Assembly: GCF_009766105.1 (NCBI RefSeq)
Contig: NZ_LMUH01000026.1
Location: 234,644-298,643 of the forward strand
From: Granulicella sp. S156
Lineage (GTDB): Bacteria > Acidobacteriota > Terriglobia > Terriglobales > Acidobacteriaceae
DNA length: 64,000 bases
Direction: 5' to 3'
The position numbers and the translations under genes were made by a program. Positions 27,267 through 36,171 of this stretch are shown piece by piece (the first letter of the stretch is position 1; every line of letters starts with the position of its first letter). Below the pieces are notes generated by a model. That model was given only the letters and a program-made list of their open reading frames with translations, was not told where the DNA came from and did not search any database.

Positions 27267-30200
27267 CAACCCCAATCTCTCGCATCCTCCTATTGATCGC
27301 ACTGCTTGTGGCGTCTAGCATCCTGCAGGCGCAGAGCGGAACCTCCAGCGCGATTGCGGGCACGGTCGCCGACACCACCGGCGCGATCCTGCCGAACGCA
27401 ACCGTGACGGCAACCGAGGTGAACACCCATGCGACCCGCATCGGCCACACCGGCGCAGACGGCCACTTCCTCTTCTCGCAGATCAATCCGGGAACGTATC
27501 GGGTCACGGTAAAGTCTCCCGGCTTTACGGCCGCGAGCTCCGAGCCTACAGCCGTCGGAGTCAGCCGCACGGCCACGTTGAACTTCACTCTGCAGATTGG
27601 CTCCACTTCGCAAACAGTCGAAGTCATGGCCCAGCAAGCGCTTCTCAGCTTGGACAACCCCAACACCACCACCACGCTCGATGCGAAGACCATCAAGGAC
27701 TTGCCGAACCCCGGCCAGGATCTCACCTACATCACACAGTTCGCGCAGGGAGCGCTGATGAACACCGCAGGCTCCTCGAACGATGCGAAGGCCGCTGGCG
27801 GCTACGGCAACGTCGAGTTCAACGGGCTTCCCGCCACGTCGAACGGCTACATCCTCGACGGGTACGACACCAACGACCCCTGGCTCGGCCTCAACATCGG
27901 CCTCTCGACGAACCTCGTCATCGGCCTCGATGCCGTGCAGGAGGCGACGGTCAACACCAACTCCTTCTCCGTCGATCAGGGCCGCTACGCCGCTTCGCAG
28001 GTGAACTACTTCACCAAATCCGGCACCAATCGTTTCCACGGCGATGCCTACGAGATCTGGAACGGCTCATTGCTCAACGCGGAAGACTACTTCCTTCACG
28101 CCAACGACACACCTGGCGACATTGCCAAAAAGCCGCGCTCCACCGTCAACGAGTTCGGTGTCAGCGCCGGTGGCCCCATTCGCCGGGACAAGCTCTTCTT
28201 CTTCGCCCACTACGAAGGCATCCGCATCGCGCTGCCGCTGGTCTCGCAGCTTACTCTGCCCTCGGCTGCCTACCAGCAATACGTATTGGGACAACTCGTC
28301 ACCGGAGGCACTGACCCGATCACAGGGACAACCCTGCCCGCTCAACCCGCGGAGGTTCCGTTCTACCGCAACATGTTCTCGCTGTTTCCCAGTGCGAGCG
28401 GAACGCCCGTCCAGATCCTTGGCTGCCCCTTAGGCAATAACGGCGACGGCTGCGCGAACCAGCGCCAGGCCTCGCTCAACAACAGCGACAGCGAAAACCT
28501 TATCGTCATCAAGATCGATCACACCCTCGATGCGAAGAACAGCCTCTGGTACCGCTTTCAGCAGGACACGGGCCTGCAGGCAGCCTATACCGATCCGATC
28601 AATCCGATCTTCAACTCGTACTCGCCACAGCCGCAGCGAACGCTGGTAGCCGGCTACACGCATCTGTTCAGCCCCAACCTGGTCAACCAGTTCAACCCCG
28701 GAGCGAGCTGGTACGCCAGCATCTTCGAGCCCAACAACTTCAGCCAGGTAATGCAAACCTTTCCCATCGTGCTTCAAGGCGGCAGCTCCAATGTGCCGTT
28801 CACCACGATCGGCGGCAACAACAACACCTATCCCCAGGGCCGCAAGGTGACGCAGTGGCAGATCAACGACAACCTCACCTGGACCCGCGGAAGGCACACG
28901 CTGAAGTTCGGCATCAACACTCGCCGCCTGGATGTCAGCAACTATGACCTCGGTGAGGGCACTGTGCCCACGGTCACCTACAACGACCTCGCCGAGTTCA
29001 CATACGGAGCCGCCTACACAGCCAGTCAGACCTTTCCCATTGCCCTCAAGGAACGCGTAGCTGCGGGCAATCTTGAGTACTACGCAATGGATACCTACAA
29101 GCCCTCGCCAAAAGCAACACTCACGCTCGGAATGCGTGTCTCCTGGAACAGCAACGAGACCAACCAGCAGGGCTTGTTTGCCCGTCCGGCAGGCTCCTTT
29201 CTCGATATGTCGCACGACGTCAACCAGCCGCTGGACCGTGTGATCCAGACCAACGTGCATGGCCTCTTCCCCTCGACGCCGCTGTTCGTCTACCAGCCGC
29301 GCGCGTCGATTGCGTATCAGCTATCTCCTCGTCTGGCAGTGCATGCCGGGTTCGGTATCTTCAACGACATCATCCCGGCACAGATCGCGGACCTGGCCGC
29401 CGATAACGCCCCCTACGCTCCGACCTTTGTCGGCGGCCTGGGCGGACAAGTTGGAGGCATCGGCATCGCGCCCGGTGTACAGGGCAGCGCTGTCGATGCG
29501 GCCTCTGCAGCTAACGTAGCCTTTCAAACAACCTTCCATTCGGATAGCGCACCCTGCACAGGAATCGCCGCTGGCGCACCCACCTGTCCGCTTGCCGTCG
29601 GCATGAATACCTTTCCGAGCGGAACGCTGAAGACGCCGTACTTCTATCAGTACAACGCCGGCATAGAGCAGCAGACCGGCACTCACGGCGCACTGCGCAT
29701 AGACTTCGTCGGCACACGCGGCGTACATGAGCCCTATCAGGTTCAGCTCAACGGCTACCAGAACGTCTGTGCTGGATGCTTCGCTCCATACCCCTATCAA
29801 CAGCCGCTCGATCAACGCTTCGGCAGCGTAAACGAATTCCGCACCGACGCCAACAGTAGCTACGCGGGCCTGCAGACCAGCTACACGCAGCAGCTCGGAG
29901 GCCTGACACTCCGCGGCAACTACACCCTGAGCCACTGCCTCGATGAAGTATCCAACGGCGGCTTGCTGTCCTTTTCGACCCAGGGCATCCTGTCGCCATT
30001 GCCCGGCGAGCTTGGCCACCAATACGGCAACTGCGACTACGATGTGCGCCACAACATCTCGGCCTTCGGTCTCTACAAGATTCCCTTCCACTCGACTCAT
30101 GCGCTGTTACGTCCGGTCTTCGGTGGCTGGTCATTCTCAGAGACGGCGTTCTTCCACACCGGTCTGCCATTCACCGTGCTGAGCCAGCCCTACACCGCAA

Positions 30201-30703
30201 ACGGCAACGGCATCTTCCAGGCCAGTGGTCCGCAGTTCGCCAATCGAGTTCCCGGTGTGCCGCTCTACCGCAAGACACCCTATCCCGGCGTCACCGTCGC
30301 AGGAACCAGGCAATGGCTCAACCCAGACGCCTTCGTCTCCGTGGTCGATCCCACAACCGGAGGCTGCGCGGGCGGCAACTCCGTCTCCAACTGCCAATTC
30401 GGAGACGCAGGACGAAACACAGTGCGAGGCCCACACTTCACGGACTCGGATATCTACCTCACGAAGTCGTTCCCGCTCAAAGCCGGTGTTTCACTCAGGA
30501 TCGACGGGCAGTTCTTCAACGCCTTCAATCACCCCAACTTCGCTCTCCCCAGCAATGTCGAAGCCGGCGTGCCCGGCTACGTTCCAGCCAGATTCGGAAC
30601 CCTAGAAAGCACGATCTCACCGCCAACAGGACTACTAGGTGTCGGTCTAGGCGGCGACAGTGCTCCACGCATGATCGCCTTCCAAGGCCGGATTGAGTTC
30701 TAG
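27257..30703 (+). CDS. TonB-dependent receptor with N-terminal carboxypeptidase-regulatory-like domain (Oar-like)
   Basis: 1148 residues with a signal peptide (ILLLIALLVASSILQAQ). Residues about 28-110 form a carboxypeptidase-regulatory-like beta sandwich (AIAGTVADTTGAILPNATVT, GHFLFSQINPGTYRVTV), followed by a plug domain (about 120-240, with VEFNGLPATSNGYILDGYDT) and a long beta-barrel. This is the architecture expanded in Acidobacteriota. Such receptors take up polymers or chelates across the outer membrane using TonB. The divergent metal repressor and the palindrome over its start indicate a role in metal acquisition; the ligand is not known. Confidence 0.9.
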   Translation: MPRSTPISRILLLIALLVASSILQAQSGTSSAIAGTVADTTGAILPNATVTATEVNTHATRIGHTGADGHFLFSQINPGTYRVTVKSPGFTAASSEPTAVGVSRTATLNFTLQIGSTSQTVEVMAQQALLSLDNPNTTTTLDAKTIKDLPNPGQDLTYITQFAQGALMNTAGSSNDAKAAGGYGNVEFNGLPATSNGYILDGYDTNDPWLGLNIGLSTNLVIGLDAVQEATVNTNSFSVDQGRYAASQVNYFTKSGTNRFHGDAYEIWNGSLLNAEDYFLHANDTPGDIAKKPRSTVNEFGVSAGGPIRRDKLFFFAHYEGIRIALPLVSQLTLPSAAYQQYVLGQLVTGGTDPITGTTLPAQPAEVPFYRNMFSLFPSASGTPVQILGCPLGNNGDGCANQRQASLNNSDSENLIVIKIDHTLDAKNSLWYRFQQDTGLQAAYTDPINPIFNSYSPQPQRTLVAGYTHLFSPNLVNQFNPGASWYASIFEPNNFSQVMQTFPIVLQGGSSNVPFTTIGGNNNTYPQGRKVTQWQINDNLTWTRGRHTLKFGINTRRLDVSNYDLGEGTVPTVTYNDLAEFTYGAAYTASQTFPIALKERVAAGNLEYYAMDTYKPSPKATLTLGMRVSWNSNETNQQGLFARPAGSFLDMSHDVNQPLDRVIQTNVHGLFPSTPLFVYQPRASIAYQLSPRLAVHAGFGIFNDIIPAQIADLAADNAPYAPTFVGGLGGQVGGIGIAPGVQGSAVDAASAANVAFQTTFHSDSAPCTGIAAGAPTCPLAVGMNTFPSGTLKTPYFYQYNAGIEQQTGTHGALRIDFVGTRGVHEPYQVQLNGYQNVCAGCFAPYPYQQPLDQRFGSVNEFRTDANSSYAGLQTSYTQQLGGLTLRGNYTLSHCLDEVSNGGLLSFSTQGILSPLPGELGHQYGNCDYDVRHNISAFGLYKIPFHSTHALLRPVFGGWSFSETAFFHTGLPFTVLSQPYTANGNGIFQASGPQFANRVPGVPLYRKTPYPGVTVAGTRQWLNPDAFVSVVDPTTGGCAGGNSVSNCQFGDAGRNTVRGPHFTDSDIYLTKSFPLKAGVSLRIDGQFFNAFNHPNFALPSNVEAGVPGYVPARFGTLESTISPPTGLLGVGLGGDSAPRMIAFQGRIEF

Positions 30704-30733
30704 CGAGATACCACAATAGAACCACCCCAAAAA

Positions 30734-30791
30734 CTGTCATCTCGACCGAAGGCGCGTTTTTGCGCCGTAGTGGAGATACCCCTGTATTTTG
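30734..30791. repeat. Interspersed repeat, family B (single unit)
   Basis: CTGTCATCTCGACCGAAGG, then a GGCGC-TTTTT-GCGCC hairpin, then CGTAGTGGAGATACCCCTGT and ATTTTG. It lies at the converging ends of the receptor and hxlR genes. Confidence 0.7.
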
Positions 30792-30862
30792 TTTGAAGCA
30801 GTAATGATGCCGCGGGCAAAATATAGAGTTCTCTCGATGGAAAGCCCGATTCGTGGGCTCTC

Positions 30863-31285
30863 CTACAACGAATCTTCTCGAGAATCTTTTGCTGTATCGA
30901 AAACGATCCGTGCCTGCTGAAACCTCCCCACACTCTTCGCCACCCAGCTCCACAGCGGTTCCACATGCTCCAGCATCTCGACGCCGATCGGCGTAATCGC
31001 ATACTCCACCCGCGGAGGCACCTCGGCAAACATCTTCCGCGTCACCAGCCCATCACGTTCAAGCTGCCGCAGCGTCTTGGTCAGTGACTTCTGGCTGACG
31101 CCCTCTACTTGTTCCAGCACCCGAGAGAAGCGTAGCGGCTCACCTGCCTCCGCCAGCACGCTCATCACCCACAGCGTCCACTTGTCCGCGAGCCGCGTCA
31201 CAATCTCTCGAGTCAGCGTGTCCTGGTCCTCTGAGAGCGAATCACACAGCGCTGCTGCCTCGTCCCATTTCGTTATTTTCTTCAT
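30863..31285 (-). CDS. HxlR-family transcriptional regulator
   Basis: 140 residues, a compact winged-helix protein: LADKWTLWVMSVLAEAGEPL, RFSRVLEQVEGVSQKSLTKT with LRQLERDGLVTRKMFAEVPP, RVEYAITPIGVEML are the HxlR family blocks. Members respond to aldehydes, quinones or redox stress and usually control the neighbouring oxidoreductase. A divergent SDR gene begins 76 bp away, and a perfect TTACCT-CA-AGGTAA palindrome lies just upstream of this start. It is the likely regulator of both. Confidence 0.93.
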   Translation of the reverse strand: MKKITKWDEAAALCDSLSEDQDTLTREIVTRLADKWTLWVMSVLAEAGEPLRFSRVLEQVEGVSQKSLTKTLRQLERDGLVTRKMFAEVPPRVEYAITPIGVEMLEHVEPLWSWVAKSVGRFQQARIVFDTAKDSREDSL

Positions 31286-31288
31286 TAG

Positions 31289-31302
31289 TTACCTCAAGGT
31301 AA
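31289..31302. promoter_or_regulatory. HxlR operator-like palindrome
   Basis: TTACCTCAAGGTAA is a perfect inverted repeat with a 2-nt centre, 3 bp upstream of the hxlR start codon in the 75-bp hxlR/SDR intergenic region. HxlR proteins bind short palindromes in divergent promoters; assignment is inference. Confidence 0.55.
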
Positions 31303-31360
31303 GTACGCGCATAAAAGGTGCCTTATTGCCAAAAGATACTAATGGAAGAATACTGCATTT

Positions 31361-32326
31361 ATGACGACGAAACGGTACACCCCATGGACAGCAGACAGAA
31401 TCAATTCGCAGCAGGGAAGGCGGGTTGTTATCACCGGAGCCAACAGTGGCATCGGCTGGGAAACGGCTCTTGAACTCGCTCGCAAGGGTGCGGAGATCAT
31501 CCTTCCGGCTCGCTCACAGTCCAAGGCCGACGACGCCATCACGCGCATCCGCCGCCAGGTCCCCGGCGCGAAACTTATCTCCGAGGTACTCGATCTCGCC
31601 GACCTCAGCTCAGTACGCGCCTTTGCTGCACGATACATCGAACGCTTTCCAAGCCAATCGCTCGACCTGCTCATCAACAACGCCGGCGTAATGGCTGTAC
31701 CCACACGCGAACTCACGGTGGACGGCTTCGAGCGGCAGTTCGGTACCAACTACCTCGGACCCTTTACGCTCACCGCGTTGCTGTTGCCATCGATCAAGCC
31801 ACAGCCCGGCTCACGCATCGTCACGGTCTCCAGTTCAGCCGGCAAGTGGGGCAAGCTCGACTTCGACAACCTGCAGAGCGAGCGCGTCTACAAGCCGATG
31901 CGGCAGGCCTATGGTCAGTCCAAGCTCGCAGACTCGATCTTTGCCCTGGAGTTGCAGCGCCGCCTCACCGCCATCGGTTCGCCGATTCTCAGCACCGCCG
32001 CGCATCCCGGCTATGCCCTCACGAACCTGCAGAAGGGCGGCTCGGGCGAAATAGGCTTCGTATTGCAGCTGCTCTCGGCAGCCCTCAAGCCGGTCGCCTC
32101 ACAGGACGCCGCGCACGGCGCGCTGCCAACGCTCTTCGCCGCCGTCGCACCCGAAGCCACACCCGGCGGCTACTACGGCCCCGACCGCGTCTTCGAACTC
32201 AAAGGACATCCCGTGCCGGTACCCATCCCGAAGACCGCGCAGGATGTCAGCGTCGCCAAACGTCTGTGGGCCGAATCCGAACGCCTCACCGGCGTCAGCT
32301 TCGGCCCACTCTCAGCGGTTGCGTAA
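31361..32326 (+). CDS. Short-chain dehydrogenase/reductase (retinol dehydrogenase-like)
   Basis: 321 residues. The cofactor loop TGANSGIG spans residues 25-32, with NNAGVM, the catalytic serine in VSSSAGKWG, and YGQSK as the Y-x3-K pair. The C-terminal part (AAHPGYALTNLQ) is like the WW-oxidoreductase/retinol dehydrogenase-type SDRs. It reduces or oxidises an unidentified carbonyl using NAD(P)H. Control by the divergent HxlR protein is likely. Its stop is 2 bp from the converging ALDH stop. Confidence 0.9.
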   Translation: MTTKRYTPWTADRINSQQGRRVVITGANSGIGWETALELARKGAEIILPARSQSKADDAITRIRRQVPGAKLISEVLDLADLSSVRAFAARYIERFPSQSLDLLINNAGVMAVPTRELTVDGFERQFGTNYLGPFTLTALLLPSIKPQPGSRIVTVSSSAGKWGKLDFDNLQSERVYKPMRQAYGQSKLADSIFALELQRRLTAIGSPILSTAAHPGYALTNLQKGGSGEIGFVLQLLSAALKPVASQDAAHGALPTLFAAVAPEATPGGYYGPDRVFELKGHPVPVPIPKTAQDVSVAKRLWAESERLTGVSFGPLSAVA

Positions 32327-32328
32327 GC

Positions 32329-34731
32329 TCACTCCCCGTACGGCACCCAGATGTTCTTGATCTGCGTGGCATGGCGCAGGAAGTACCGCCCCTCAGCCTG
32401 CGCCGTATCGAACCAGTCGATGCTCTGGCCCTCATTGGTCCACACCTGCTTGAGGTTCCCAATGCTGCCGAGCTTCACCATCGCACTCGCCGCCTCATCG
32501 CGGAAGCTCCAGATGGCATCGATGTCGTCGTGCTCGGCGAGCGTCTTACCCAACTCACTCGCCTTGCCCGCGACGATGTTGACCACGCCACCCGGCAAGT
32601 CGCTGGTATCGAAGACCTGGTACAGATCGCTCATCAGCGTCGCCGTGCGCTCGCTAGGCACGGCGACAACTGTGTTACCCATCGCAATCGCCGGCAGCAC
32701 CAGCGAAAGAAACCCAAGCAGCGGCGCATCATCAGGGCAGAGAATCCCCACCGTGCCGATGGCCTCCTTCATTGCCAGCGTCACCATGCGCATAGGCGGA
32801 TTGTGCACGGAGCCTTCGAACTTGTCGGCCCATGCCGCATACGCAAACGTGCGCTCGACACCATAGTCAAACTCGATCGCCGCCTGCTCCGCGCCAACAA
32901 ACGCAGCCAGCTTGGCAACGATCTCCGCCTGCCGCTGCACCAGGTTCTCGGCGATGTAATACAGAATCTGCGCACGTCCATGCGCCGCGGTCTTCGCCCA
33001 CTTCCCGGAGATGTTGCGCGCCGCCTCGACAGCATTGCGAATATCTTTGCGATTGCCCAGCGGAGCCTCTCCCACGAGGTCGCCGTTCGCGCCATACACC
33101 GGATAGCTGTAGCCCGAATCAGGCCGCGCCTGCTTGCCGCCGATATACATCTTCACCGTGCGATCGATGCCGAATGTCACAGACGCACTGCGCTCTTCGT
33201 CGAAGCCCTCCGGCTGATCGATCACCGTCTCCGGCAGCGTCTTGGCCGCAGCCTTGCGCTCGGCATGCACCGGCACGAGGTACTCATACATGCCCTCTTT
33301 GCCGCCCTCACGTCCATAGCCACTCTCGCGATAGCCGCCGAAGCCGCACGCCGCGTCGAAGAGGTTGGTCGCATTCACCCACACCACACCGGCCTTCACC
33401 TGCGCCGCCACATCGAGCGCGACGTTGATGTTCTCGCTCCACACGCACGCCGCGAGTCCATAGGTCGTATTGTTCGCCAGCTCCACAGCCTCAGCCGGAG
33501 TGCGGAAGGTCATCGCCACCAGCACCGGCCCGAAGATCTCGTCCTGCGCCACGGTCGAAGCAGGCTGCACGTTGGTCAGCAACGTGGGCTTGAAGAACAG
33601 ACCCTTCTCCGGCAGCGTAATGTCGGGCTGCCAGCAGGTAGCGCCCTCTTTCACGCCAGTCTCAACGAGGCTCTTGATGCGGTCGTACTGCACCTGATCG
33701 ACGATCGCGCCGATATCGATAGCTTTGTCCAGCGGCGAGCCAACACGCAGCGTCTCCATGCGCGCGCGAATCTTGTCATAGAGCTGTTCGGCCACGCGCT
33801 CCTGCACCAGCAGCCGCGAACCCGCACAGCACACCTGCCCCTGGTTGAACCAGATGCCATCGACCAGCCCTTCTACCGCGGAGTCCAGATCGGCATCATC
33901 GAACACGATGAACGGTGACTTGCCGCCAAGCTCCAGGCTGAGCTTCTTCGAAGTCTTCGCCGTAGCCTTGCGAATGATGCGTCCCACCTCGGTCGATCCC
34001 GTAAACGCAATCTTGTCGATGCCCGCATGTTCGACGATAGCGGCGCCAGTCTTGCCATCGCCATTGATCACGTTGAGCACACCCTTGGGCAGCCCGATCT
34101 CATCGGCGATCTCGGCCAGCGCCAGCGCGCTCAGCGGCGTAAACTCAGCCGGCTTGATGACGACAGTATTGCCCGCAGCCAGTGCCGGCGCCACCTTCCA
34201 CGCGAACATCAGCAGCGGAAAGTTCCACGGAATAATCTGCCCAACCACACCAACACTCGTATAGCCGGGAAACTCCTGGTCGAGCAGTTGCGCCCAACCC
34301 GCATGGTGATAGAAGTGCCGCGCCACCAGCGGAATATCGATATCGCGCGACTCGCGAATAGACTTGCCGTTGTCCAGCGTCTCCAGCACAGCGAGCCTGC
34401 GCGCGTGCTTCTGCACCTGCCGCGCAAACGCATACAGATACCGCGCCCGCTGATGCCCGCTGAGAGCCTGCCACGCAGGCAGGGCAGCGCGAGCAGCCTT
34501 CACAGCGCGATCCACATCGCTCGCATCGGCGGTCGCAACCTTCGCCAGCACCTCGCCGGTCGCGGGGTTCTTCGTCTCAAACGACGCGCCGCCAACCTTG
34601 GTCCATGCCCCATCGATGTAGTGTCCGAAGCTGCGCTTATGCGCATCGAGCCACTTGTTCACTTCGCCTGCATCTTCCGGCGCCGGACCATATTCCATGC
34701 TGTAGAACTTCTCCACGATGCTGCTGCTCAT
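32329..34731 (-). CDS. ALDH16-type two-domain aldehyde dehydrogenase
   Basis: 800 residues from MSSSIVEKFY. Residues about 30-500 are a full ALDH: VVGQIIPWNFPLLMFAWKVA, IAFTGSTEVG, LELGGKSPF with the general-base Glu, and NQGQVCCAGSR with the nucleophilic Cys. Residues about 535-800 repeat the ALDH fold (MYIGGKQARPDSGYSYPVY, GILCPDDAPLLGFLSLVLPA) but have no Cys-loop or LELGG, so this half is a pseudo-enzyme. This matches the ALDH16 family. deoC lies immediately upstream on the same strand; oxidation of the acetaldehyde released by DeoC is the probable job. Confidence 0.9.
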   Translation of the reverse strand: MSSSIVEKFYSMEYGPAPEDAGEVNKWLDAHKRSFGHYIDGAWTKVGGASFETKNPATGEVLAKVATADASDVDRAVKAARAALPAWQALSGHQRARYLYAFARQVQKHARRLAVLETLDNGKSIRESRDIDIPLVARHFYHHAGWAQLLDQEFPGYTSVGVVGQIIPWNFPLLMFAWKVAPALAAGNTVVIKPAEFTPLSALALAEIADEIGLPKGVLNVINGDGKTGAAIVEHAGIDKIAFTGSTEVGRIIRKATAKTSKKLSLELGGKSPFIVFDDADLDSAVEGLVDGIWFNQGQVCCAGSRLLVQERVAEQLYDKIRARMETLRVGSPLDKAIDIGAIVDQVQYDRIKSLVETGVKEGATCWQPDITLPEKGLFFKPTLLTNVQPASTVAQDEIFGPVLVAMTFRTPAEAVELANNTTYGLAACVWSENINVALDVAAQVKAGVVWVNATNLFDAACGFGGYRESGYGREGGKEGMYEYLVPVHAERKAAAKTLPETVIDQPEGFDEERSASVTFGIDRTVKMYIGGKQARPDSGYSYPVYGANGDLVGEAPLGNRKDIRNAVEAARNISGKWAKTAAHGRAQILYYIAENLVQRQAEIVAKLAAFVGAEQAAIEFDYGVERTFAYAAWADKFEGSVHNPPMRMVTLAMKEAIGTVGILCPDDAPLLGFLSLVLPAIAMGNTVVAVPSERTATLMSDLYQVFDTSDLPGGVVNIVAGKASELGKTLAEHDDIDAIWSFRDEAASAMVKLGSIGNLKQVWTNEGQSIDWFDTAQAEGRYFLRHATQIKNIWVPYGE

Positions 34732-34740
34732 GTCGGTTGC

Positions 34741-34800
34741 CCTTGCTCTTCTTCTGCTGTTGTCGTTGCTCTTGCTTTTCTTGTTGTCATCCCCGAAGGC
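34741..34800. repeat. Hexanucleotide CTTGCT/CTTCTG tract with family C end
   Basis: Degenerate CTTGCT-like hexamers run into TTTTCTTGTTGTCATCCCCG. The same join of a hexamer tract to GTTGTCATTCC occurs at 39640, 42785 and 62045. Here it lies between the deoC and ALDH genes on the minus strand. Confidence 0.55.
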
Positions 34801-34841
34801 CGGGGTGGAGCGGATCTGCTTCATCCTCGCGCCACGAATCT

Positions 34842-35882
34842 CTACGCAATCGGGTGCCGATACGTCGCCGAATACCTTCCACTCACATGGTGCTCCAACT
34901 GCCGCTCGATATCCCCAAGCATCGAACTCGCGCCATAGCGAAAGAGCGTCGGCTCAAGCCACGGCCTGCCGAGCTCATCCTTCATGGTCGCCATCCAGTC
35001 CAGTGCCTGTTTGGCGGTCTTGATGCCGCCCGCCGGCTTGAACCCGACCGACATACCCGTGCGCTCGGCATAGTCGCGAATCGCCCGCACCATCACGAGC
35101 GAGACGGGCAGCGTCGCATTCACCGCTTCCTTGCCGGTGCTGGTCTTGATGAAGTCCGAGCCAGCCATCATCGCGACCCAACTCGCGCGCGCGACGTTAC
35201 GCAAGGTCAACAGGTCCCCAGTCCCGAGAATCGCCTTCATATGCGCCGCCCCGCAGGCCTCTTTGAACGCCGCAACCTCGTCGTACAGGGCATTCCACTC
35301 GCCATTGAAGACATGCGCGCGCGTAATCACGATGTCGATCTCGCTGGCGCCTGCCTCCACGCTCCGTCGAATCTCCTCCACGCGCTCCGCCAGCGGCGAA
35401 AGCCCGGCAGGGAAGCCGGTAGACACTGCCGCGACAGGGATGTTCGATCCTTCGAGCGCCTTTACCGCCGTCTCGACGAACGCGTGGTACACGCACACCG
35501 CGCCAGTGGTCAGGTGCAGCTCTTCAATCCCCAGCGCCTTCACCAGATGGTCCTGCAGCGGACGCTGCGCCTTCGCACACAGACGTTTCACGCGCTCGGC
35601 GGAGTCATCGCCGCTCAGTGTCGTCAGGTCCATGCACGCAATCGCGCGCAGCAGCCACGCCGCCTGCCAGTCTTTCTTCACCGAACGCCGGGCCGGAATG
35701 GTCGCTGCACGCCGCTCGACCGCGCTGGTATTTACCCGCACTTCCTCTACCCAGTCCAGGTTCAGCGGAATGCGCTGGTTCGGAACCAGTTCGCGTCCAT
35801 GCAGCGTGACGGGAACGCCCACGTGCCCCACCGCCGCGTTTTCTTCCGTCTTTTTCGTCAACTCTTCCTGCTTCACCGCCAT
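34842..35882 (-). CDS. deoC: Deoxyribose-phosphate aldolase
   Basis: 346 residues from ATG 35882 (a GTG 4 codons upstream is possible). The catalytic Schiff-base lysines are in DFIKTSTGK and VGFKPAGGIKT; DIVITRAHVFNGEW and the AVSTGFPAG block are also DeoC signatures. The protein has a roughly 75-residue N-terminal extension beyond the bacterial core. It cleaves 2-deoxyribose-5-phosphate into glyceraldehyde-3-phosphate and acetaldehyde. The adjacent ALDH downstream would detoxify the acetaldehyde, giving a simple deoxyribose catabolic pair. Confidence 0.95.
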   Translation of the reverse strand: MAVKQEELTKKTEENAAVGHVGVPVTLHGRELVPNQRIPLNLDWVEEVRVNTSAVERRAATIPARRSVKKDWQAAWLLRAIACMDLTTLSGDDSAERVKRLCAKAQRPLQDHLVKALGIEELHLTTGAVCVYHAFVETAVKALEGSNIPVAAVSTGFPAGLSPLAERVEEIRRSVEAGASEIDIVITRAHVFNGEWNALYDEVAAFKEACGAAHMKAILGTGDLLTLRNVARASWVAMMAGSDFIKTSTGKEAVNATLPVSLVMVRAIRDYAERTGMSVGFKPAGGIKTAKQALDWMATMKDELGRPWLEPTLFRYGASSMLGDIERQLEHHVSGRYSATYRHPIA

Positions 35883-35997
35883 GCCAATACCCACTCCAAT
35901 CCAAGCAATCAGGCCCGCCAGAGTCCGGCAGGCCTGAAATCAGGTGCGAATAAAAAGTGTATACCTCATACCCCGGGATATGGAGTGAGGCACTACT

Positions 35998-36075
35998 CCG
36001 GGTGCCCCACCTTCGCCGCGTTCTTTGCGGCTAAGGTGGGTATCGGGCGACCGCCCGACCGCTCCTGCCCATGTA
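35998..36075. repeat. Interspersed palindromic repeat, family A (copy 2)
   Basis: CCGGGTGCCCCACCTTCGCC, a GCCGC-TTCTTT-GCGGC hairpin, then CTAAGGTGGGTATCGGGCGA and CCGCTCCTGCCCATGTA. It matches copy 3 (47579) almost base for base over 78 bp. It lies in the divergent region between deoC and the mannosidase. Confidence 0.8.
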
Positions 36076-36171
36076 GGCGGCCCCAATGACGTTCGAGGAT
36101 GGAACACCCGAACTCGTACCAGTTCATTCCCTGGTTTGGTGAATATCGTTCCCATTTGCTAACCTCCCTCC

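Noticed and set aside
31846..33918. 690-residue open frame on the plus strand antisense to the ALDH gene
   Set aside because: It is Arg/His-rich with no recognisable domain and lies opposite a well-supported enzyme; GC-rich codon bias produces such shadows.
34605..36089. 494-residue plus-strand frame across deoC and the intergenic repeat
   Set aside because: Composition is Arg/His/Pro-rich and it spans an intergenic repeat; deoC on the other strand has catalytic motifs.
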